Assembly: GCA_012728465.1 (NCBI GenBank)
Contig: JAAYFB010000208.1
Location: 1 to 7,795 of the forward strand
Direction of reading: 5' to 3'
Source of the DNA: Proteiniphilum sp.
GTDB lineage: Bacteria; Bacteroidota; Bacteroidia; Bacteroidales; Dysgonomonadaceae
Length of the DNA: 7,795 nucleotides
The notes under the pieces are model-generated. The model was not told the origin of the DNA. It did no database searches and was given only the letters and a program-made list of their open reading frames with translations. Position numbers and translations under genes: made by a program. The stretch's first letter is position 1, and every line of letters begins with the position of its first letter. Shown in pieces: positions 1-7,350 of this stretch.

Positions 1-1365
1 AATTTATCAAGAAGGGGTTTTTTAAAAACCTCAGCTATTGCAGGAGCAGTAGGTGCAATTGGAACTGGTACAACTGGATTTTTAACATCATGTACTGGTG
101 GCGGTGATGGTTCAAGTGCTGCTAATAAGCCTATAAAGCAACCAGGAACATATTATGTTCCTAACTTGGTTGACTTAGCCGATGATGGTAAAGAACTAAA
201 GGCAGGCGTAGTGGGTTGTGGCGGTAGAGGATCAGGTGCTGCTATGGATTTTCTGAACTCAGCAAACGGTGTAACTATTGTTGCATTAGGTGATGTTTTT
301 CAAGATAAAGTTGATGGTTTAGCTGATAAGTTGAAAAAAGATAAAAATATTGATGTTCCAGCTGACAAGCGTTTTGTGGGCTTGGATGCTTACAAACAAG
401 TTATTGATAGTGATATAGATGTTCTTATCGATTGTACTCCTCCTGTATTTCGTGCAGAGCATTTTAAATATGCAGTTGAGAAGAATAAACATGCTTTCCT
501 AGAGAAACCAATTTGTGTAGATTCAGTGGGGTATCGTACTATCGTTGCTACTGCTAAACAAGCTCAAGCTAAGAACTTGAAAGTGGTAACAGGAACACAA
601 CGTCACCACCAACGTAGCTATGTAGAGTCGTACAAACAAATTATGGACGGTGCTATTGGTGAAATCACTGGTGGTGTTGTTTATTGGAATCAAAGTATGC
701 TTTGGTACCGCGAAAGACAACCAGGATGGAATGATTTTGAATTCATGGTACGTGATTGGGTAAACTGGAAGTGGCTTTCGGGTGACCATATTGTAGAGCA
801 ACACGTTCACAATATAGATGTGTTTACATGGTTCTCTGGATTGAAACCTGTAAGTGCTGTTGGTTTCGGTTCACGCCATAGACGTATCACTGGTGATCAA
901 TATGATAACTTCAGCATTGACTTCGTTATGGAGAATGGTATTCACTTACATAGTATGTGTCGTCAGATAGATGGCTGTGCAAGTAATGTTAGTGAGTTTG
1001 TTCAAGGAACTAAGGGTTCATGGACTAGTGAAGGTGGTTGCAAAATTAAAGACCTCGAAGGAAATATTGTATGGGAATTTAATTACGACGATGAGAAAGC
1101 AAACTTCAAACAAACTAATCCATACACACTAGAGCATGTGAATCTAGTCAATAGCATTCGTAAGAACGAGGCTTTAGAGCAAGCATCAGAAACAGCTATT
1201 TCAAACATGGCTGCTATAATGGGACGTGAGTCGGCATATACAGGGGCAAAAGTTAAATGGGATGAGATGATAGCGTCTGATAACAACTATATGCCAGCTG
1301 ATATAAACATTGGTAAAATGGATATGAGTACATTTACTGTACCTGTGCCAGGTTCATCTAAATAA
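1..1365 (+). CDS. Tat-exported Gfo/Idh/MocA-family oxidoreductase (5' partial)
   Basis: The reading frame is open from the first base of the window, so the true start lies a few codons upstream; the internal TTG at 166 is not the start. The visible 454 residues begin with a twin-arginine signal, SRRGFLK at residues 3-9, then a small hydrophobic stretch and a lipobox-like LTSC ending at Cys31, followed by a Gly/Ser-rich linker. This suggests Tat export and lipid anchoring in the envelope. The Rossmann motif GCGGRGSGA lies near residues 73-81, the family hallmark EKP at 168-170, and the catalytic-type EQHVHNID near 266-273. Family members transfer hydride between NAD(P) and sugars, inositols or glycosides; the substrate here is unknown. 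The Tat route fits a protein exported folded with bound cofactor, as in glucose-fructose oxidoreductase. A TIM-barrel gene starts 8 bases downstream, so the two are very likely co-transcribed. The family call is firm; the reaction is not. Confidence 0.93.
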   Translation, partial: NLSRRGFLKTSAIAGAVGAIGTGTTGFLTSCTGGGDGSSAANKPIKQPGTYYVPNLVDLADDGKELKAGVVGCGGRGSGAAMDFLNSANGVTIVALGDVFQDKVDGLADKLKKDKNIDVPADKRFVGLDAYKQVIDSDIDVLIDCTPPVFRAEHFKYAVEKNKHAFLEKPICVDSVGYRTIVATAKQAQAKNLKVVTGTQRHHQRSYVESYKQIMDGAIGEITGGVVYWNQSMLWYRERQPGWNDFEFMVRDWVNWKWLSGDHIVEQHVHNIDVFTWFSGLKPVSAVGFGSRHRRITGDQYDNFSIDFVMENGIHLHSMCRQIDGCASNVSEFVQGTKGSWTSEGGCKIKDLEGNIVWEFNYDDEKANFKQTNPYTLEHVNLVNSIRKNEALEQASETAISNMAAIMGRESAYTGAKVKWDEMIASDNNYMPADINIGKMDMSTFTVPVPGSSK

Positions 1366-1373
1366 AAATAACT

Positions 1374-2297
1374 ATGTCTATTGATAGAAGAAAGTTTATT
1401 AAAACATCACTTGCTAGTGCTACGGCTATAGGAGTGGGTAATTCAATAAAGGCTTCAACAAATATATTATCTACAGATAAGGCACCTCAGTATCCAATAA
1501 AGTCACAACTTAAAATTTCATTTCAAGAGGGCACAGCTCCTGGAGCTAACCTAAATGAGAAGTTTGACTACATGGAGAAACATGGTGTTGTTGGTTTTGA
1601 ACCTCATGGTGGTAATATCACTAAGCGTCTGCCTGAATTTAAAGAAGCTCTCAAAGGACGTAATATTGATGTTAGTGCAATATGTGCTGGATTCAAAGGT
1701 TTTGTACTTTCAACTGATGCGGCTGTACGAAAACAATTCCGTGACACTATGGAAGAGATTATAATTGCTGCAGGTGAACTAGGATCGGTAGGTGTTATTA
1801 TGGTTCCTGCTTTCAATCAACAAGTGCCAGTAATGCCTCACAATCAGGAAACTCGCGATTTTATGTGTAAGGAGCTAGATGATTTAGGATCTTTTGCTCA
1901 TAAGCATGGTACAACTATTATCTTAGAACCACTCAATAGGCGCGAGGCTTTTTATTTGAGACAAGTTGCTGATGCAGCATCTATTTGCCGTGATATTAAC
2001 AATCCTGGGGTAACTTGCCTAGGAGACTTTTGGCATATGACTCATGAAGAGACAAGTGATATGGCTGCGTTTATTTCTGCAGGTGAATACTTATCACATG
2101 TTCATATGGCAAGCCGTAAGCGTAGAAGTATGCCTGGAGAGGATGGAGAAGCTGATAATTATATTGATGGCTTCAAAGGACTGAAGCTTATTGGTTATGA
2201 TAAATTTGTTAGCTTCGAGTGTGGATGCCAAGGCGATAGAAATATTGTTGTTCCTGAAGCATTAGCACTATTGCGTATGCAATGGGAGATGGCATAG
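1374..2297 (+). CDS. Tat-exported TIM-barrel sugar isomerase/epimerase (hydroxypyruvate isomerase-like)
   Basis: This 307-residue protein starts with a twin-arginine signal, DRRKFIK at residues 4-10, then a weakly hydrophobic Ala/Ser/Gly stretch with probable cleavage near residue 27; there is no lipobox. The remainder resembles the xylose isomerase-like TIM-barrel (AP endonuclease 2) superfamily. The metal-ligand pattern is recognisable: Glu185 in IILEPLNRRE, Asp218 and His221 in LGDFWHM, His242/His244 in SHVHMASR, and Glu282 in SFECG. Relatives include hydroxypyruvate isomerase, inosose dehydratase and sugar 3-epimerases, and this sequence does not distinguish them. The gene begins 8 bases after the upstream oxidoreductase stops and a terminator follows it, so it is the last gene of that operon. 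The likely role is to rearrange or eliminate the keto product of the oxidoreductase in the periplasm; that is inference from pairing and shared export route. Confidence 0.9.
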   Translation: MSIDRRKFIKTSLASATAIGVGNSIKASTNILSTDKAPQYPIKSQLKISFQEGTAPGANLNEKFDYMEKHGVVGFEPHGGNITKRLPEFKEALKGRNIDVSAICAGFKGFVLSTDAAVRKQFRDTMEEIIIAAGELGSVGVIMVPAFNQQVPVMPHNQETRDFMCKELDDLGSFAHKHGTTIILEPLNRREAFYLRQVADAASICRDINNPGVTCLGDFWHMTHEETSDMAAFISAGEYLSHVHMASRKRRSMPGEDGEADNYIDGFKGLKLIGYDKFVSFECGCQGDRNIVVPEALALLRMQWEMA

Positions 2298-2323
2298 GCT
2301 GGCAAATAAGTATTAGTTATATA

Positions 2324-2363
2324 AATGAGCGAGGGTGTTTTTACTCTCGCTCATTCTGTTTTT
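2324..2363 (+). terminator. Intrinsic terminator of the oxidoreductase-isomerase operon
   Basis: A 13-bp stem, arms 2324-2336 and 2343-2355 with one G-U pair, closes a 6-base loop. It is followed by CTGTTTTT. It begins 26 bases after the isomerase stop codon and separates this operon from queC. Confidence 0.9.
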
Positions 2364-2396
2364 AAGTGGTTATGCACTAATGTGGGAATATTTTTT

Positions 2397-2404
2397 TAAT
2401 TTTG
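2397..2404 (+). promoter_or_regulatory. Candidate Bacteroidetes -7 promoter element for queC
   Basis: TAATTTTG matches the TAnnTTTG -7 consensus of the Bacteroidetes primary sigma factor. No TTTG-like -33 element is seen at the usual 19-21 base distance. A start shortly after it would give a leader of about 75 bases. That leader holds a weak CTCTTC/GAAGAG pairing and no riboswitch I recognise. Its position after a strong terminator supports a promoter here. Confidence 0.45.
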
Positions 2405-2485
2405 TATGTTGATTCCTCTTCGATCTAGAAAACATGGTATCTATTTAGGGAAGAGAGAGGGTCATATCTGAAAAATAAATTCGAT

Positions 2486-3148
2486 ATGTTTAATTATAAG
2501 AACGAAGAGGCAATAGTACTCTTCTCAGGTGGACAAGACTCTACTACTTGCCTTTATTGGGCAAAACAGACTTTTAAAAAAGCTCATGCTTTATGCATTT
2601 TATATGGGCAAAGACATTCGCTTGAGGTGGATATAGCTCGTAATATTGCTGAAGAGGCAGGAGTGTCATTTCAATTACTTGATGCTCCAGTTATTTCGCA
2701 GCTTGCTCCGAATAGTCTTACTGATTCGTCTATTGAGATGGATAAAGAGCAGCCTGAAGGTTCATTCCCAAATACATTTGTACCAGGGCGCAATCTTTTA
2801 TTTCTTACATTCGCAGCCACTATTGCTTATGCAAAAAATATTAGACACTTAGTTATTGGTGTTTCGGAAGCTGATTATAGTGGCTATCCAGACTGTCGTG
2901 ACAACTTTATCCACTCTGCAAATGCAACTCTTAACCTAGCTATGGATAAGAATTTTAGAATTCATGCTCCTTTAATGAGTTTAGACAAAATGGGAGTGTG
3001 GCGTGTTGCTGATGAGCTAGGAGTGTTTGATGTTGTCAGAAATAAAACTCTTACATGCTATAATGGCATCATAGGTGAAGGATGCGGAGTATGTCCTGCG
3101 TGTTTATTGAGAAATAAAGGATTAGAAAAATATTTATCAACAAAATAA
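2486..3148 (+). CDS. queC: 7-cyano-7-deazaguanine synthase QueC
   Basis: QueC is a cytoplasmic enzyme that uses ATP and ammonia to convert 7-carboxy-7-deazaguanine to preQ0, the precursor of queuosine in tRNA and of some 7-deazaguanine DNA modifications. The 220-residue length suits the family (about 220-230). The N-terminal PP-loop of ATP pyrophosphatases is SGGQDST at residues 14-20. TFVPGRN follows at 97-103, and [12 protein letters not shown] near 127-138 is typical of QueC. The C-terminal zinc site is complete, with Cys191, Cys200, Cys203 and Cys206. The ATG at 2486 places the PP-loop at the expected distance from the N-terminus, and the bases before it are A/T-rich with no Shine-Dalgarno box. 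No queD, queE or queF is adjacent; the next gene, a peptidase 42 bases downstream, has no evident pathway link, so any co-transcription looks incidental. Confidence 0.97.
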   Translation: MFNYKNEEAIVLFSGGQDSTTCLYWAKQTFKKAHALCILYGQRHSLEVDIARNIAEEAGVSFQLLDAPVISQLAPNSLTDSSIEMDKEQPEGSFPNTFVPGRNLLFLTFAATIAYAKNIRHLVIGVSEADYSGYPDCRDNFIHSANATLNLAMDKNFRIHAPLMSLDKMGVWRVADELGVFDVVRNKTLTCYNGIIGEGCGVCPACLLRNKGLEKYLSTK

Positions 3149-3156
3149 AACCTTTG
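3149..3156 (+). promoter_or_regulatory. Weak candidate -7 promoter element for the DPP III gene
   Basis: AACCTTTG differs from TAnnTTTG at one position and lies directly after the queC stop, 34 bases before the peptidase ATG. No -33 element is apparent, and no terminator lies between the two genes, so read-through from queC is an equal alternative. Confidence 0.25.
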
Positions 3157-3190
3157 TCTTAGAACAATCACAATTAATTCATAAATCAAA

Positions 3191-5260
3191 ATGAGAAAAA
3201 TTATTTTTATGCTTACATCATTATTCCTGTTAGGTGCTTGTACAGGCAAAACGTCACAGCCTGCTAGTAACGCATCAGCAGAGCAGGACGTTCCAGATGC
3301 ATCTTTTGAATACAAAGTGGATAAGTTTGCAGATGTTGAAATCTTACGTTATTATGTGCCAGGGTTTAAAACATTGCCACTAGAACAAAAAGAATTAATC
3401 TATTATCTATCGCAAGCAGCATTAGAGGGGCGTGACATTTTATGGGATCAACATAATAGCTTGAACTTAACCATTCGTAGAGTGTGTGAGGCGTTATACG
3501 AAAACTATATGGGTGACAAGTCATCAGAAGATTGGAAGAATTTTGAGACATATTTAAAACAAATATGGATGGCTAATGGTGTTCACCATCATTACTCGGA
3601 AGACAAGATTATGCCTAAGTTCTCTCAAGAATATTTCGTGTCTATAGTAAAAGGAGTTGACCCAGGTCGTATGCCATTTAGAGACGGTATGGCTGCGGAT
3701 GAGACATTAAATGAGATTTTACCATTGATGTTCGACCCAAAGGTTATGCCAAAGAGAATGAATCAGGCATCTAATGCTGATATTGTGGCAACGTCAGGTA
3801 TTAATTTCTATGAAGGTGTAACACAAAAGGAAGTTGAGGACTTTTATAATGCAATGAAAGATCCTAACGATAATACACCTATATCATATGGATTGAATAG
3901 CAAAGTAGTGAAGAAGGATGGTTTAGTCACTGAAGAGGTATGGAAAATTGATGGTATGTATGGTAAAGCTATCGAGCGTATCGTTGGTTGGTTAGAAAAG
4001 GCAGAATCAATTGCAGAAAATGACTCTCAAAAAGAAGTAATCAATACTCTTATCAGTTATTACAAAACTGGTGATTTGAAAACATATGATGACTACTCAA
4101 TTAAATGGGCGCAAGATACTTTATCTAGAGTTGACTTCATTAATGGATTTACTGAGGTGTATGCTGACCCACTTGGAATGAAGGGTACATGGGAATCTTT
4201 AGTTAACTTCAAAAGTGAAGAGGCTTCGAAGCGTACAGAAATAATTAGTGCAAATGCTCAATGGTTTGAGGATAACTCGCCAATGGATAGTAGATTCAAA
4301 AAAGAGGAGGTAAAAGGTGTATCAGCAAAAGTAATTACCGTTGCGATGCTCGGTGGTGATTGCTATCCAGCTACTCCTATCGGTATTAACTTGCCTAACT
4401 CTGATTGGATTCGTCGTGATCATGGCTCTAAATCAGTAACTATTGATAATATAACTTCTGCATACGAGAATGCAGGACGCGGTAGTGGTTTCAATGAAGA
4501 ATTTATGTGGAGTGACGTAGAGCGTGAGCAGTCTGCTCAATATGGTATCCTTACGGATAATTTGCATACAGACCTACACGAGTGTTTAGGACACGGTTCG
4601 GGTAAGCTTTTACCAGGTGTAGATAGTGATGCACTTAGAGCATATGGTTCACCGCTTGAAGAAACTCGTGCCGACCTATTTGCACTTTACTATTTAGGTG
4701 ATGCAAAGTTGGTTGAACTAGGATTGTTGCCAAATGAAGATGCTTATAAGGCTGAGTACTATAAATATATTATGAATGGTGCTATGACACAACTTACAAG
4801 AGTACAACTTGGTAAGGATATTGAACAAGCACATATGCGTAATCGCTCGCTAATCTCTAATTGGGTTATCGAAAAAGGTAAAGCTGACAAAGTAGTTGAA
4901 CTTGCCGAGCGTGATGGCAAAACATTTGTTGTAATAAACGATTATGCTAAGGTTCGTGAACTATTTGGTACGCTTTTGGCAGAAGTGCAGCGCATCAAGT
5001 CTGAAGGTGATTTCGAAGCAGGGAAAGCATTGGTTGAGGCTTATGGTGTTAAGGTAGATCAGAAATTACACAAAGAGGTGCTTGACAGATATGCGGGACT
5101 TAATTTAGCACCTTACAAAGGTTTTGTCAATCCAGTGTATAAGCTTGTAAAAAATGCTGATGGCAAAGTTACTGATGTAACAGTATCTTATGATGAGGAT
5201 TATGTAACACAGCAATTGCGTTACTCTAGTCAATACTCTGTTCTTCCTCACAAAAACTAA
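3191..5260 (+). CDS. Dipeptidyl peptidase III (M49 zinc metallopeptidase), lipoprotein form
   Basis: The protein has 689 residues. It opens with a lipoprotein signal peptide: MRK, a hydrophobic core, and the lipobox LGAC with Cys17 as the predicted lipidated residue. No acidic cluster follows the cysteine, so a periplasm-facing anchor seems more likely than surface display. The M49 zinc site is present: HECLGH at residues 463-468 (His463 and His468 as ligands, Glu464 catalytic) and EETRAD at 490-495, whose second glutamate (Glu491) is the expected third zinc ligand. The Cys in HECLGH matches the bacterial DPP III described from Bacteroides thetaiotaomicron; eukaryotic enzymes have HELLGH. Length suits the bacterial branch (about 675 residues). 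DPP III releases dipeptides from the N-terminus of short peptides, so a role in periplasmic peptide turnover or nutrition is inferred. Two hairpins follow the stop. The family call is very secure. Confidence 0.95.
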   Translation: MRKIIFMLTSLFLLGACTGKTSQPASNASAEQDVPDASFEYKVDKFADVEILRYYVPGFKTLPLEQKELIYYLSQAALEGRDILWDQHNSLNLTIRRVCEALYENYMGDKSSEDWKNFETYLKQIWMANGVHHHYSEDKIMPKFSQEYFVSIVKGVDPGRMPFRDGMAADETLNEILPLMFDPKVMPKRMNQASNADIVATSGINFYEGVTQKEVEDFYNAMKDPNDNTPISYGLNSKVVKKDGLVTEEVWKIDGMYGKAIERIVGWLEKAESIAENDSQKEVINTLISYYKTGDLKTYDDYSIKWAQDTLSRVDFINGFTEVYADPLGMKGTWESLVNFKSEEASKRTEIISANAQWFEDNSPMDSRFKKEEVKGVSAKVITVAMLGGDCYPATPIGINLPNSDWIRRDHGSKSVTIDNITSAYENAGRGSGFNEEFMWSDVEREQSAQYGILTDNLHTDLHECLGHGSGKLLPGVDSDALRAYGSPLEETRADLFALYYLGDAKLVELGLLPNEDAYKAEYYKYIMNGAMTQLTRVQLGKDIEQAHMRNRSLISNWVIEKGKADKVVELAERDGKTFVVINDYAKVRELFGTLLAEVQRIKSEGDFEAGKALVEAYGVKVDQKLHKEVLDRYAGLNLAPYKGFVNPVYKLVKNADGKVTDVTVSYDEDYVTQQLRYSSQYSVLPHKN

Positions 5261-5265
5261 ACAAT

Positions 5266-5281
5266 TGCCTACAAATAGGCA
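5266..5281 (+). terminator. Small hairpin just after the DPP III gene
   Basis: TGCCTA (5266-5271) and TAGGCA (5276-5281) form a 6-bp stem with a CAAA loop, 5 bases after the stop codon. The following sequence is A/T-rich but is not a clean T run. It may be a minor terminator or a 3'-end stabilising hairpin placed before the stronger one. Confidence 0.4.
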
Positions 5282-5289
5282 TTATATAT

Positions 5290-5327
5290 AAAATAAGCGT
5301 TTTGGATAATCCGAAACGCTTATTTTT
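5290..5327 (+). terminator. Strong intrinsic terminator between DPP III and folC
   Basis: The 17-base arms 5290-5306 and 5310-5326 pair with a single G-U and enclose a UAA loop. The stem foot is A-rich on the left and T-rich on the right, so the T tract overlaps the stem and the structure could work in both directions. It ends 41 bases before the folC start. Confidence 0.88.
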
Positions 5328-5368
5328 AATTATACGTAATACTTACAACTGCAATACTGTAACTAACT

Positions 5369-6655
5369 ATGAACTACGACGAAACATTAAATTACTTATA
5401 TAACCAAATGCCCGAGTTTCAACGCATAGGTCATTTAGCATACAAACCTGGGCTGGATAATAGCTACAAGCTTGACGCTATTTTTGAGAGGCCTCATACT
5501 CGTTATAAAACTATTCACGTAGGAGGAACCAATGGAAAAGGCTCAACCTCGCATTTGATAACCTCCATTTTGATACAATCGGGTTACAAAGTGGGGCTTT
5601 ACACATCTCCACACCTTATTGATTTCAGAGAACGAATTAGGGTAAATGGTGAGATGGTATCAAAAGAGTATGTAATTGAGTTTGTGGAAAAGTATAGAGC
5701 ACAGTTTGAGCCGGTAATGCCTTCGTTTTTTGAACTTACTATGGAAATGGCTTTTAAATACTTCGAGGAGCAGGAAGTGGATGTGGCCGTGATTGAGGTG
5801 GGACTTGGAGGGCGATTAGATAGTACAAATATTATTAGTCCAGAGATGTGTGTGATTACAAATATCGGTTTTGATCATGTTCAGTTTCTTGGTAACAGCC
5901 TTGAAGCCATTGCTCGCGAAAAGGCTGGGATTATTAAGCCACACACTCCAGTAGTAATAGGTGAGGCATCAGATCAAAATATTAGAAATGTATTTGTCAA
6001 TAAAGCTGGTCAAGAGGAAGCTCCAATAATATTTGCAGAGGAGGAGATTATAGATTTTGTTTCAAAAAGAGATGAAGATTGTTTGCATTTTAGTGGTGGA
6101 GGATTTAATAACATTAAGTCGCAACTAAATGGATTAGCACAAGAGAAGAATGCTAGAACAGTTATTACTGCGATTAAAGAACTTAAAAAAATAGGATATA
6201 GTATTACTGATGACGCCGTATATACAGGATTTGAAAATGTTGTAAGGTTAACAGGTCTGATGGGGCGTTGGCAGCAATTGTCTGACAAGCCAAGAATAAT
6301 TTGCGACACAGGTCATAACTCACATGGTATAAAATATATTGTGGAGCAGTTGCGAAATGAGCAATATGATAATTTGCACATAGTTTTTGGTATGGTAAAT
6401 GATAAAGATGTGTCGTCAGTTTTAGAACTTGTGCCTAAGGATGCTAAATACTACTTTACTAGAGCTTCAATAGAACGTGCACTTACTCCAGAAGAAATTG
6501 CGAAAAAAGCATTAGTATATGGCCTTCGTGGAGATACCTATGATAATATAAAACAAGCCATAGATGCGGCAAAACAAAACGCCGATGAAAATGATTTAAT
6601 CTTCATCGGCGGTAGCTCGTTTATTGTGGCTGATGCGCTGCCTTACTTCGTCTAG
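5369..6655 (+). CDS. folC: Bifunctional dihydrofolate synthase/folylpolyglutamate synthase FolC
   Basis: FolC belongs to the Mur ligase family and acts in the cytoplasm. It adds glutamate to dihydropteroate (making dihydrofolate) and then to tetrahydrofolates, using ATP. The 428-residue length is normal. The motifs occur in order: P-loop GGTNGKGST at residues 52-60; TSPHLIDFRERI at 79-90; EVGLGGRLDSTN at 143-154, a FolC signature; TNIGFDHVQFLG at 164-175; REKAGI at 183-188, whose Lys185 is probably the carbamylated lysine; GRWQ at 299-302; and DTGHN at 313-317 in the C-terminal domain, where many other FolC proteins have DGAHN. Whether both activities are present cannot be read from the sequence. 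The gene follows a strong terminator; no TAnnTTTG promoter is seen in the 41 bases before the ATG. Its stop codon lies one base from the stop of the convergent lipoprotein gene. Confidence 0.96.
   Translation: MNYDETLNYLYNQMPEFQRIGHLAYKPGLDNSYKLDAIFERPHTRYKTIHVGGTNGKGSTSHLITSILIQSGYKVGLYTSPHLIDFRERIRVNGEMVSKEYVIEFVEKYRAQFEPVMPSFFELTMEMAFKYFEEQEVDVAVIEVGLGGRLDSTNIISPEMCVITNIGFDHVQFLGNSLEAIAREKAGIIKPHTPVVIGEASDQNIRNVFVNKAGQEEAPIIFAEEEIIDFVSKRDEDCLHFSGGGFNNIKSQLNGLAQEKNARTVITAIKELKKIGYSITDDAVYTGFENVVRLTGLMGRWQQLSDKPRIICDTGHNSHGIKYIVEQLRNEQYDNLHIVFGMVNDKDVSSVLELVPKDAKYYFTRASIERALTPEEIAKKALVYGLRGDTYDNIKQAIDAAKQNADENDLIFIGGSSFIVADALPYFV
6571..6611 (-). terminator. Intrinsic terminator of the minus-strand lipoprotein gene, embedded in folC
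   Basis: The arms 6580-6589 and 6602-6611 are a perfect 10-bp inverted repeat with a 12-base loop. Read on the minus strand, the stem is followed immediately by TTTTGTTTT (6579 down to 6571), the layout of an intrinsic terminator. It begins 45 bases past the stop of the minus-strand gene and lies entirely within folC codons. On the plus strand no T run follows, so it should not stop folC transcription. Confidence 0.75.
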
Positions 6656-6656
6656 T

Positions 6657-7184
6657 TTACCATATTAGTACAACGCGGAAGTTGTAGTTGTTTGGTGCAT
6701 AATTGTCTTTAGCTAAATCAGATTCTTTGATATAAAACCCAACAGTGCTTGGGTTGCCTAGTTGAAAATCGCAACTTATTGTTTCTGTAAAGATAATGTC
6801 ATTTCCATTATTATCCTGTCCGTCGTAGTACGTATTTACGTATGGAAGTGGTATTTGTACTTCATCTTTTCCCTGCTCTCCTAAAAATACATATCCAAGA
6901 GCAGCACCTTCTTCATAAACAAACTCAGTGAGCTCAGGTAAGTCTGAAAAAACTTGCCATTGCTCAGCTTTGTCATTCCATTTCCAATCTCCTTCCTTTA
7001 CTTCAATATTTACTATCTTCCATTTTGTGAAATCTAAGTCTATCTCCTTATCGTAATCTCTAATTGCTTGTTCGATTAATTTCCTTACCTCGTACTCACT
7101 AAGGTAGTCATCGTACGTAGTGCAAGAGTTTACTGTAAATAGTAACACTATAAATGCAAGTCCTGCTAGTAGTCTTCTTTTCAT
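6657..7184 (-). CDS. Small hypothetical lipoprotein, Bacteroidetes-type family
   Basis: This 175-residue protein starts MKRRLL, followed by a hydrophobic segment to about residue 18 and a lipobox-like VNSC with Cys21 as the probable lipidated residue. The residues after the cysteine are TTYDD; this acidic pair resembles surface-export signals of Bacteroidetes lipoproteins, which is suggestive only. The mature part is acidic and aromatic-rich, with a short charged helix-like stretch near 30-50 (EYEVRKLIEQAIRDYDKE), WKWNDKAEQWQV near 68-79, then DLPELTEFVYEEGAALGYVF and a C-terminus ending YNFRVVLIW, probably beta-rich. Lipoproteins with a similar DLPELTEFVY-type core and aromatic C-terminus are, from memory, common and uncharacterised in Bacteroidales. 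No catalytic motif is visible and no function is assigned. It is transcribed toward folC with one base between the stops. Confidence 0.85.
   Translation of the reverse strand: MKRRLLAGLAFIVLLFTVNSCTTYDDYLSEYEVRKLIEQAIRDYDKEIDLDFTKWKIVNIEVKEGDWKWNDKAEQWQVFSDLPELTEFVYEEGAALGYVFLGEQGKDEVQIPLPYVNTYYDGQDNNGNDIIFTETISCDFQLGNPSTVGFYIKESDLAKDNYAPNNYNFRVVLIW
6669..6686 (+). terminator. Possible weak terminator of folC inside the lipoprotein gene
   Basis: TACAAC (6669-6674) and GTTGTA (6681-6686) form a perfect 6-bp stem with a 6-base loop, 13 bases after the folC stop, followed by GTTGTTTGG. The stem is short and the T tract interrupted, so it is at best a weak terminator. It lies over the last codons of the convergent gene. 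Confidence 0.25.
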
Positions 7185-7190
7185 AATTTG

Positions 7191-7220
7191 TTATTTCTAT
7201 ATTTATTATTATTTCTATAT
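7191..7220. repeat. 12-bp direct repeat in the leader of the lipoprotein gene
   Basis: TTATTTCTATAT occurs at 7191-7202 and 7209-7220, an offset of 18 bases. On the minus strand this is ATATAGAAATAA twice, with the nearer copy ending 6 bases before the lipoprotein ATG. It may be translation-enhancing A-rich leader sequence or slippage-derived low-complexity DNA. Confidence 0.6.
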
Positions 7221-7290
7221 CTAAAGCTGTGTAACTATCAATATAACAATGACACATAATATTTGTTGAGGTTTAAAATAATACTTATAA

Positions 7291-7298
7291 CAAAGATA
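7291..7298 (-). promoter_or_regulatory. Candidate -7 promoter element for the minus-strand lipoprotein gene
   Basis: CAAAGATA on the plus strand reads TATCTTTG on the minus strand, a full match to TAnnTTTG. No clear -33 element is seen about 20 bases away. Transcription from here would give a leader of about 100 bases containing the 12-bp direct repeat. Confidence 0.45.
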
Positions 7299-7350
7299 TA
7301 AACAATTTGTCTTTTTTATGACATAATGTGCCCATTATCAGTAATTAAGT

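Noticed and set aside
166..168. TTG as the start of the oxidoreductase
   Set aside because: The frame is open back to base 1 and encodes a Tat signal and lipobox upstream, so the start lies outside the window.
523..810. Open frame on the minus strand inside the oxidoreductase gene
   Set aside because: It lies wholly within a well-supported gene, its translation has no recognisable motif, and it has no promoter-like context.
1604..1816. Open frame on the minus strand inside the isomerase gene
   Set aside because: It overlaps conserved coding sequence, with a composition explained by the sense codons.
2405..2485. A preQ1 riboswitch in the queC leader
   Set aside because: Only a weak CTCTTC/GAAGAG pairing is seen; the conserved preQ1-I loop and A-rich tail pattern are not present.
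6010..6309. Open frame on the minus strand inside folC
   Set aside because: It is antisense to conserved FolC sequence and shows no family resemblance, so it is a shadow frame.
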